64,000 bases of DNA from Herminiimonas sp. (lineage in GTDB: Bacteria; Pseudomonadota; Gammaproteobacteria; Burkholderiales; Burkholderiaceae), in the NCBI RefSeq assembly GCF_030655415.1, contig NZ_JAURVN010000002.1:248001-312000 (forward strand), read 5' to 3'. The notes under the pieces are model-generated. The model had not been told where the DNA came from, did no database searches, and was given only the letters and a program-made list of their open reading frames with translations. Position numbers and translations under genes: made by a program. Positions 57,642-64,000 of this stretch are shown here, piece after piece (position 1 is the first letter of the stretch; every line of letters starts with the position of its first letter).

Positions 57642-58712
57642 ATGACCAAGCCACGCACAGGACAAGCACCACCCAAGCTGGGCCGCGATGAATTTCATTT
57701 ACGCTTTGTCGGCTCCTTTAAAGATCCGGCATTTGATGTTGCACAAGAGGCAATAGCGAAAATTGAAGAAATTGCATGGGATAACTACAGCCATTCGCAC
57801 AAAGCTCCATTCACAGCAAAAGCCGGGCCAGCATTCGCTGATCCCGATTACGACTTGTCTGATGAATGGCGCGCAACTCACGATAAATTATTAGCGGCCG
57901 AAGCGCGCCAAAAAGATCCTGCAACAACTTCGCGCGTTTTATTAATCTGTGGCTCCGCCAGAAACGATGGCTCCTGTCCCGGCGAAATGTCCAAGACCTT
58001 CCGCCTGACGCAACTTGCACAGCAAGTGCTGGAAAGCGCAGGCATCGAAGTCGATCTGCTCGATCTGAGCTTGCTGACTTCTGATTACGAACGCCATATC
58101 CATCCGTGCAAAGCGTGCGCATCGACTGCAATGCCACTGTGTCACTGGCCATGTAGTTGCTACCCGAATCATGCACAACGTCAGGTCAACGACTGGATGG
58201 CGGATATCTATGAACAATGGACTGCCGCCCACGCGGTGATTATTCTGACCCCAGTGTATTGGTATCAAACGCCTAGCGTCTTGAAGTTGATGATAGACAG
58301 ATTGGTCTGCGCCGATGGCGGCAATCCTGATCCGACTACGACCTCGGGCAAGAATGCAGAAAAAGCCAAAGCGGTAGAAATGGCTGGCTGGTCCTATCCC
58401 AAACATCTTGCCGGTCGTGCGTATGGCGTCGTGGTACATGGCGATGTGGCGGGCATCGAAGGTGTGCGACGCGGACTCTGCGATTGGCTGGACTGGATGG
58501 GCTTGATCGATGCGGGCGCACATTCAAAACTCGATAGATACATAGGCTATTACGAATCGTATGCGGAAAGCCACGAGACGCTGGATCACGATCACGCGAT
58601 GCAGGAAGAAGTAAAAAATGTCGCCAAGGCAGTAGCCGCCGCAGTGGTCGAACTCAGAGCCAATCGCTTATCGGTTCCCGACAAAAATCTGCAACAGCCG
58701 CGACCTAAATAA
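57642..58712 (+). CDS. Flavodoxin-like NAD(P)H-dependent oxidoreductase
   Basis: This 356-residue protein has an N-terminal ~105-residue charged region and a flavodoxin-like FMN-binding domain: LLICGSARNDGSCPGEMSKT (FMN phosphate loop) and HAVIILTPVYWYQTPSVLKL. Between them is a Cys-rich loop HPCKACAS...PLCHWPCSCY with five cysteines. The family includes NAD(P)H-dependent FMN reductases and iron-sulfur flavoproteins. The ATG at 57642 has AAAAGGA upstream and is preferred over one at 57579. Electron donor and substrate are not known. Confidence 0.82.
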   Translation: MTKPRTGQAPPKLGRDEFHLRFVGSFKDPAFDVAQEAIAKIEEIAWDNYSHSHKAPFTAKAGPAFADPDYDLSDEWRATHDKLLAAEARQKDPATTSRVLLICGSARNDGSCPGEMSKTFRLTQLAQQVLESAGIEVDLLDLSLLTSDYERHIHPCKACASTAMPLCHWPCSCYPNHAQRQVNDWMADIYEQWTAAHAVIILTPVYWYQTPSVLKLMIDRLVCADGGNPDPTTTSGKNAEKAKAVEMAGWSYPKHLAGRAYGVVVHGDVAGIEGVRRGLCDWLDWMGLIDAGAHSKLDRYIGYYESYAESHETLDHDHAMQEEVKNVAKAVAAAVVELRANRLSVPDKNLQQPRPK

Positions 58713-58748
58713 CAAGTAAGCAAGATGTATGAAAGCTGCGAAGAAGAT

Positions 58749-58892
58749 TTAAGGTAATTCGCGCAGCAGATTCTGCCGCACATCTGCATCCAAAGGACTA
58801 TGCAGAATTTTCAGCTGACTCGCAACGATTTGATTAATGCTTTCTGTCGACGTATCGCCGGTAATAATCACTGCAGGGTTCACTGTCGCACA
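58749..58892 (-). pseudogene. C-terminal remnant of a receiver (REC) domain
   Basis: On the minus strand a frame ends ...NPAVIITGDTSTESINQI, then VASQLKILHSPLDADVRQNL, then LRELP and a stop. This is the beta4-alpha5 end of a response-regulator receiver domain, with the T/S of IITGDT and the KPL-type segment changed to HSPL (Lys lost). Upstream the frame continues only about nine more residues before an in-frame stop, and the start, the Asp pocket and any partner domain are gone. It is a short fossil of a hybrid kinase or regulator. Confidence 0.6.
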
Positions 58893-59232
58893 AATGACGA
58901 AATGAATCTGCACACATACTATTCATCTAAAAAAATATGTTTCGCTAAGTAGTTCATCGCAGCGATGAGTATCAACCAATTCAGAACAAGTAAAGACTAC
59001 AGTTGTAGTAAACGACTGAGATCATCTGGCGCCTAACAAGACTTCAAAATCACAAAAATTACGCAACGAATTCTTAACGTAATCCTCACGAAAAACATCG
59101 CTTTTCTCCTATGAAAACAGATAAAAATAATTTGAAAAAATCGTCAACCGCTTCATCCGGCTGGCGTTATGTACATACGAACTGAAAATACAGTTCGCAC
59201 TATTTTCCTTACTTAATTAAGAGAGCATACAA
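58893..59232. other. AT-rich non-coding stretch upstream of small exported protein
   Basis: These 340 bases hold no recognisable coding sequence. They are AT-rich and must contain the promoter of the gene at 59233. TTAATTAAGAGAG just before that ATG includes a ribosome binding site. Confidence 0.5.
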
Positions 59233-59442
59233 ATGAATAAATTAATCGCTGCCCTGGTTGCCGGTCTGTTTGCTTCTACCGTTTTCGCCCAAGCTGCTGC
59301 TCCAGCACCTGCTGCTGCACCTGCTCCAGTCGCTGCTAAAACTCAAGCACACGCGCACGCTAAAACAACAAAATCGAAAACACACGCAAAGAAACACACA
59401 ACAAGCAAAAAGAAAGCAAAAGCAGCCGCTCCTGCCGCTTAA
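59233..59442 (+). CDS. Small exported Lys/Ala/His-rich protein
   Basis: This 69-residue protein has a signal peptide (MNKLIAALVAGLFASTVFAQ, cleavage near AFAQ-AAA), an Ala/Pro stretch and a basic repeat-like tail with HAHAKTTKSKTHAKKHTTSK. The mature part is disordered and strongly positive (some 18 Lys and 6 His). It resembles the short acid-shock (Asr-like) and histone-like periplasmic proteins. No domain is known. A hairpin terminator follows (59464-59493) and it stands alone between two gaps, so it is its own unit. Confidence 0.7.
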   Translation: MNKLIAALVAGLFASTVFAQAAAPAPAAAPAPVAAKTQAHAHAKTTKSKTHAKKHTTSKKKAKAAAPAA

Positions 59443-59463
59443 ACAAAGTAGTTAGCTGCAAAT

Positions 59464-59493
59464 AAAAAAGACAGGCAACTCCTGTCTTTTTTT
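59464..59493 (+). terminator. Rho-independent terminator of the small exported protein
   Basis: AAAAAAGACAGG pairs with CCTGTCTTTTTTT around CAACT. The T run is long. Confidence 0.9.
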
Positions 59494-59540
59494 GTGCCTA
59501 GCCAGACCGGATACTAGTCAGGCCATTTTTTATTTCCAAT

Positions 59541-61235
59541 TCAAACTCCCAAAGCTCTGCCATCACTGCGCGGATCGTGTGCGCCTGAAAATAATCCCGT
59601 CTTTTGATCAATCACAATCGCTCCCGGATGACCGGACAGCGGGCTTTGTGCCGAGATGACACTCATCTCATGACCACGTTTTGCCAATTCCTGGAACACT
59701 TGTTCACCTGCGTCTTTCTCCAGCTTCAATGAATCGCGCGTATCGGAAAACGTTTTACCCAACAGGAAGCGTGGCCGCGACAACGCAGTCAACGGATCCA
59801 TGCCGTAATCAATCATGCGCGTCAGTATTGTCGTCAAGGTTTGCGGCTGACCATCGGCACCCTGCGTACCGTACAGAATATGCGGCTTGTCATTCTTTAA
59901 ATACATGCCGGGGTTCAGTGTATGGAAAGGCCGCTTGCCAGCTTGCAGCACATTCGGATGATCCGGCTTCAGACTGAATGACGCACCGCGGTTATGCCAC
60001 AAGATACCGGTATCGCCCGCCAGCACACCACTGCCCCAATCGAAGTAAACCGTTTGCAGCATGGAAACCGAATTACCTTGCGCATCGGTAGCGCCGATAT
60101 AAACCGTGTCACCAGTTTTAAACACATGCGGCCACGCCAAGGCCTGATTCATTTGGATATCACCAGCACGCTGATCCAGATTTACTTTGGAAAGCAATTT
60201 CGCAGACGGCACATTCACGAATTCAGGATCGGCCACATAGTTGTTTCGATCAATGAACGCGCGCTTCACTGCTTCCACCAGCAGATGGTAATAGTCGGCG
60301 CTGCCTTCGGGGATTTTTTTCAGATCGAAGCGATCGAGTATGCCCATGATTTCCAGCGTGGTGATGCCTTGCGTTGGTGGCTGATTCGCCAGCAAAATAC
60401 CATCGCGGTATGCAACGCGCAGTGGCGGTTCTATACGCGCTTGCGTTGCTGCCAGATCGGCAGCCGTCAAAGGCGAGCCAGCACTCTTCAATCCTCGGGC
60501 AATACGCTCTGCCAATTTGCCATCGTAGAAATCACGATACCCGCGCACGGCCAACATCTCTAGCGTGTCGGCTAGTTGCGGTTGTTTGAACAGCTGCCCG
60601 ACTTCCGGCACTTTGCCATCGACCATGAAGTTTTGTGCAACGCCGGGCAACTCATTCATTTCCTTTTGGCGGAAATCCATCCAGAAGCGTTCGGATGGTG
60701 AAACTGGAAATCCATTTCGCGCAAAGCCTATCGCCGGCTTCAATAATTCTGCCCAGCTCTTGCTTCCTGCAAGTTCATTGCGGCTGATATCAAAGGCCTT
60801 GCCCAAAGTGTCGACATTCGCTGCAGTCGTCAGCATGGATTGCGGACCACGTACTGGAATCGTACCGCTGTAATTTGGTAAAACTGCCGGAGCCTGACCA
60901 ATGCCAGACAGCGTTCTAACCTTGCCATTCCGATCACTGATAATCATGAACGCATCACCACCGAATCCGGAAAAATGCGGATAGATGACGTTCAGGCATG
61001 ATGCAATGGCAATCGCTGCTTCAATCGCATTGCCGCCTGACTTCAATACATCAAGACCGGCGTTGGTTGCCAATTCGTGTGGACTGGTCACCATGCCTTT
61101 GTTGGATGTGGCCAGCATATTTTTAGGTTTGGCTTCGAGCGCCATCGACAAAGGCGACATGCTGCCGAGCGCCATCGCACCTGACGCTGACAGAAAATCT
61201 CTTCTATTCATATTGGGTAAAAATTTATTTCTCAT
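59541..61235 (-). CDS. Gamma-glutamyltransferase-type hydrolase with Tat signal
   Basis: This 564-residue N-terminal-nucleophile hydrolase is made as a proenzyme that self-cleaves. The catalytic Thr is in KTGDTVYIGATDAQGNSVS (residue ~376). The start is a Tat signal: NRRDFLSASGAMALGS with twin Arg, followed by an Ala/Ser/Gly hydrophobic stretch. Late blocks are GILWHNRGASFSLKPDHPN and YGTQGADGQPQTLTTIL. Relatives remove gamma-glutamyl groups from glutathione or other amides. GGAG stands just before the ATG. A paralogue at 63341-64000 shares many blocks, and a membrane protein and an amidohydrolase lie between, so the four genes form a cluster. Confidence 0.9.
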   Translation of the reverse strand: MRNKFLPNMNRRDFLSASGAMALGSMSPLSMALEAKPKNMLATSNKGMVTSPHELATNAGLDVLKSGGNAIEAAIAIASCLNVIYPHFSGFGGDAFMIISDRNGKVRTLSGIGQAPAVLPNYSGTIPVRGPQSMLTTAANVDTLGKAFDISRNELAGSKSWAELLKPAIGFARNGFPVSPSERFWMDFRQKEMNELPGVAQNFMVDGKVPEVGQLFKQPQLADTLEMLAVRGYRDFYDGKLAERIARGLKSAGSPLTAADLAATQARIEPPLRVAYRDGILLANQPPTQGITTLEIMGILDRFDLKKIPEGSADYYHLLVEAVKRAFIDRNNYVADPEFVNVPSAKLLSKVNLDQRAGDIQMNQALAWPHVFKTGDTVYIGATDAQGNSVSMLQTVYFDWGSGVLAGDTGILWHNRGASFSLKPDHPNVLQAGKRPFHTLNPGMYLKNDKPHILYGTQGADGQPQTLTTILTRMIDYGMDPLTALSRPRFLLGKTFSDTRDSLKLEKDAGEQVFQELAKRGHEMSVISAQSPLSGHPGAIVIDQKTGLFSGAHDPRSDGRALGV

Positions 61236-61360
61236 ATGTGCTCCGATTCAATGCGGGAGACCAGCCGCGCACAAGCTCTCCTGTGCGGACGCTCACATTT
61301 TTTTGACGGAAGAAAAGACCAGCATCAAGCGCTGCGGCTTGACGCTGGCTGGATGACTTT

Positions 61361-61912
61361 TTAGACTTTGTTCTGCACGTGGCCGTGTACAGGCGTTTTC
61401 GGGAAAGTGTTTTCCAGAGGTGCGTGACGATGCGAGAAGTTGGCTGTGATCCAGGCGTAGATAGGACCGAGAAAACTCATCACGAGCACGACCCCCAGCG
61501 CAGCCAAAGGATCTTTAGGCACAGGACCGAAGCCGCCGAACATCGTGGCAAAGTAAGACGCGAAGCCGAAGAACATGCCTGGCACGAAGCTGATGACGGG
61601 AAAGCGTGCCATCAATATCATCGCTGAATTCAAACAGAACAAAATCACGCACTCTGCGATCAGCAAACTGGTGCCGGAAAGATTCTTCGATGCGATACCA
61701 AAACCGGTAACAACCAAAAAGCCGGTGATAGAACCTATCGGCAATGTGGCCCAGATGCGTTTCATGTTGGCAGGACTTGGGCCGCCCATCGCAAAGGTGC
61801 CGGCCCAGCTGATAAAGATCGCCCAGACTGGCAAATGCCAGGGCAATTGCGCCATGAGGACGGTAGTCACTGCGAGTAAAGATGCTACGACTGCGTGTGG
61901 TGGCTTTTTCAT
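61361..61912 (-). CDS. DUF1097 family membrane protein
   Basis: This 183-residue protein has about five hydrophobic segments (for example LLAVTTVLMAQLPWHLPVWA, VVTGFGIASKNLSGTSLLI and VISFVPGMFFGFASYFATMF). It fits the DUF1097 family of uncharacterised membrane proteins. A possible transport role for the substrates of the neighbouring enzymes is an inference from position only. The ATG has AGGAGA upstream. It is followed by the Tat-type gamma-glutamyltransferase, preceded by the amidohydrolase. Confidence 0.85.
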   Translation of the reverse strand: MKKPPHAVVASLLAVTTVLMAQLPWHLPVWAIFISWAGTFAMGGPSPANMKRIWATLPIGSITGFLVVTGFGIASKNLSGTSLLIAECVILFCLNSAMILMARFPVISFVPGMFFGFASYFATMFGGFGPVPKDPLAALGVVLVMSFLGPIYAWITANFSHRHAPLENTFPKTPVHGHVQNKV

Positions 61913-61976
61913 GTTTGTCTCCTGTTTGTTTATGGAATGTTTATGTAATTGATTGCGTCAATTTTTGCTGTCACGT

Positions 61977-63302
61977 TTATTTTGCGGCTGCCGTTGCTGG
62001 CGCTTTCGCTGCATGCAAATGATCGGCGTGATCATGCTGACCGCAACAGCCATTACGATGAATCTTGCATTTGTGCTCGGTGACCACGGTTATTTTTCCG
62101 CGTTTAATCACCCATGAACGTGCAGGAATATCGAGCAAGGCATCGGCGACCTGATACGTATCCAGAATCACCAGATCCGCTTGCTTGCCGACGGCAACGC
62201 CATAGTTGGCGCCGATGCCGATCGAACGTGCAGCATTGATGGTGCCCATATCCAGCACGGCCGCCTGATGCACCGGCGTACCGAATGAGATCGCATGCGC
62301 GAGCATATTGCCGATGACCAGCATGTCGGCTTTGCCAAACGGCGTAAATGCATTGCGAATATTGTTGGACGAGTAAGCGACGTTGACACCGGCCTCATAC
62401 AACGCGCGCACCGGCGTTAAACCACGGCGACGATTTTTTGTGTCATTGCGTCCGCCCAGATACAGATCGGTTGCAGGCAAGGTCACGATGCTGATATCGG
62501 CTTGGTGTAGTAAATCAATGATCGGCTTCAACTCTTCCGGTTCGAGCGCACCAAGACTGGTGACGTGACCGAGCGACACGCGACCGTTGTAACCGGTCTC
62601 TATGGTTTTTTGCGCGATATAAGCGGTCGAAGCAAAACGCTGATCTTTCGCTTCATCTGAAAAATCAGCATGCATATCGATGGGCGCGTCATATTTTTGT
62701 GCCATCTCGAACACCATGTCGATATGCCGTTTGGTGTCGTCCCATGTCAGTTCGTTATACGGACAACCACCGATCACATCGGCGCCCATGCCCATCGCCT
62801 GTTCCATCAATGCGGTGGTGCCTGGCGATTTGATGATGCCTTCCTGCGGGAAAGCGACGATCTGAATATCCAGCAGATCCTTGTACTCATCCTGCAGCTC
62901 GACCAAAGTCTCGACGCCGATCAAACCCTGGATCAAATCGACATCGGGATGTGCACGAATTGCGACCGTGCCATTCATTACGGCCATGTCGAGTACCTGG
63001 CGCGAACGCTCTAATACATCTTTGCGTTCCTGCTTGCCTTTCAAGATGCCGGTGACGCGTATCGCTTCTTCCAGCGTGCCGAACACAGGCGGCATGCGTC
63101 TGTGCAGGAATGCTTTTTCCAGATGTAAATGCGGCTCGACCATGCCGGGAATAACGGCACGTCCTTCTCCATCGATTGCATCAGTCGCTGAGGCATTGAT
63201 GCCTTCTTCTATTGCGACGATCTTGCCGTTCTTGATACCGATGTCCATCAGTGGTTTGTCATCCCACACACGAACATTGTGTATTAACAGGTCCATCTCC
63301 AT
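61977..63302 (-). CDS. AtzC/cytosine-deaminase-like amidohydrolase with Cys/His-rich tail
   Basis: This 441-residue metal-dependent hydrolase of the amidohydrolase superfamily has the HxH motif in MVEPHLHLEKAFLHRRMPP, a GHVTSLGALEPEEL block, the HADFSDEA His, and the family end AADLVILDTYQ-like (QADLVILDTYQVADALLDI). It resembles N-isopropylammelide hydrolases and cytosine deaminases; the true substrate is unknown. The last ~30 residues (HKCKIHRNGCCGQHDHADHL, then HAAKAPATAAAK) form an unusual Cys/His-rich tail after the normal barrel end. The ATG at 63302 is chosen because GGAG stands 6 bases before it. Confidence 0.85.
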   Translation of the reverse strand: MEMDLLIHNVRVWDDKPLMDIGIKNGKIVAIEEGINASATDAIDGEGRAVIPGMVEPHLHLEKAFLHRRMPPVFGTLEEAIRVTGILKGKQERKDVLERSRQVLDMAVMNGTVAIRAHPDVDLIQGLIGVETLVELQDEYKDLLDIQIVAFPQEGIIKSPGTTALMEQAMGMGADVIGGCPYNELTWDDTKRHIDMVFEMAQKYDAPIDMHADFSDEAKDQRFASTAYIAQKTIETGYNGRVSLGHVTSLGALEPEELKPIIDLLHQADISIVTLPATDLYLGGRNDTKNRRRGLTPVRALYEAGVNVAYSSNNIRNAFTPFGKADMLVIGNMLAHAISFGTPVHQAAVLDMGTINAARSIGIGANYGVAVGKQADLVILDTYQVADALLDIPARSWVIKRGKITVVTEHKCKIHRNGCCGQHDHADHLHAAKAPATAAAK

Positions 63303-63340
63303 AACCATCTCCTCTGGATGAATCAATCAAAAAACAATAG

Positions 63341-64000
63341 CTAAAAACCGAGTGCAATCCCTTCGCCACGTGGATCAGCGCCACCTTCAAAAAATTCTGA
63401 CCACGGTCCTGGCAAACGAACTGCTTGTGCAGTACCCATACGCGGGAACGGCCACTGCGCCGCTTCCACCGGATGTCCTTGTTGCTGCAACGCTTCGAAA
63501 GTCTCAGCGGGTGCGACAGATTCGAGCAACAGTTTGTTCGAGGTATCGCCCCATGTACGACCGTACAACACGCGCGGTGCATCAATCGCCTGCTGCACGT
63601 TCAAACCGAAATCGACCACACGCGTAACGACGGACGTCTGCGTCTGCGGCTGCACTTCGCCACCTTGCGTGCCGTACACCATGTAAGGCTTGCCATCCTT
63701 GAACAACATGCCGGACATCAGTGTTGATGCGCTTTGCTTGCCTGCTTTCAAAACATTCGGATGGTCAGGCTGCAGCGAGAAGAAACTGCCGCGGTTCTGC
63801 AACAAGACGCCGGATGCCGGATCGGCGACGCAAGAACCGAAGTCGAAGTACAAGCTTTGCACCAAGCCAACTGCATTGCCGTATTTATCAGCGATGCTGA
63901 TAAAGGTGGTGTCGCTGCCACCGGGACGATTTTCATGTGTTCGTTTTGTATCAGCTAACCATTCGGCACGTTCTGCATTCGCGAGTTCGGGATCCAGTAA
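63341..64000 (-). CDS. Gamma-glutamyltransferase paralogue, 5' end beyond window
   Basis: The C-terminal ~220 residues of a second gamma-glutamyltransferase-type hydrolase run off the right edge of the window. The catalytic Thr block reads PGGSDTTFISIADKYGNAVG, followed by LVQSLYFDFGSCVADPASGV and LLQNRGSFFSLQPDHPNVLK, then MVYGTQGGEVQPQTQTSVV. These line up one-to-one with the paralogue at 59541. The start and signal peptide are not visible. It lies 38 bases upstream of the amidohydrolase start on the same strand, so the four genes are probably one operon. Confidence 0.93.
   Translation of the reverse strand, partial: LLDPELANAERAEWLADTKRTHENRPGGSDTTFISIADKYGNAVGLVQSLYFDFGSCVADPASGVLLQNRGSFFSLQPDHPNVLKAGKQSASTLMSGMLFKDGKPYMVYGTQGGEVQPQTQTSVVTRVVDFGLNVQQAIDAPRVLYGRTWGDTSNKLLLESVAPAETFEALQQQGHPVEAAQWPFPRMGTAQAVRLPGPWSEFFEGGADPRGEGIALGF

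Overview
The window is chromosomal DNA from a betaproteobacterium. The best guess is Oxalobacteraceae (Herminiimonas/Janthinobacterium type), inferred from the bamE-dapB-exbBD-leuS-lptE-holA-proA order, the purM/hda/pcnB/folK/panB block, the sigma32-driven grpE-dnaK-dnaJ block and the general protein flavour; no database search was possible. No rRNA, tRNA or CRISPR array was recognised.

Region 1 (1-8300) is an AT-richer accessory block. It holds a frameshifted GNAT acetyltransferase remnant, a hybrid histidine kinase facing an OmpR-type regulator, an IS21-family element (3853-5820) whose transposase has lost its DDE core while its IstB ATPase is intact, three small membrane or exported proteins of unknown function, and four copies of a short palindromic repeat not noticed elsewhere in the window.

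Region 2 (8300-18200) has an RNase H-like protein, a TctDE/QseBC-like two-component system followed by a DUF4212/sodium:solute symporter pair, and an Anbu cluster: ATP-grasp, alpha-E, transglutaminase and the proteasome-like Anbu peptidase. The Anbu cluster is the most distinctive system here.

Region 3 (18200-49970) is core genome. It contains purM, divergent hda-HAD-pcnB-folK, a dNTP kinase with panB, chorismate mutase, a YpfJ-type metallopeptidase, beta carbonic anhydrase, the grpE-dnaK-dnaJ heat-shock block with a near-perfect sigma32 promoter, hemH, recN, nadK, a HAD phosphatase, hrcA, fur divergent from bamE, dapB, exbBD with a barstar-like gene, leuS, lptE, holA, proA, hemJ, an isomerase and an RNA methyltransferase.

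Region 4 (50000-64000) is more variable. It holds a frameshifted VOC gene beside a WYL regulator, a TetR regulator whose promoter carries a perfect 18-bp palindrome, a DUF1348 protein, a Bcr/CflA exporter, two convergent diguanylate cyclases, a flavin reductase, a receiver-domain remnant, a tiny Lys/Ala/His-rich exported protein, and a minus-strand catabolic cluster. In that cluster two gamma-glutamyltransferase paralogues flank a DUF1097 membrane protein and an AtzC-like amidohydrolase with a Cys/His-rich tail; the second paralogue runs off the window end.

Several genes are visibly decayed: GNAT, istA, a DUF486 fragment, VOC and a receiver remnant. Genome erosion and past insertions have therefore touched both accessory and core-like parts.
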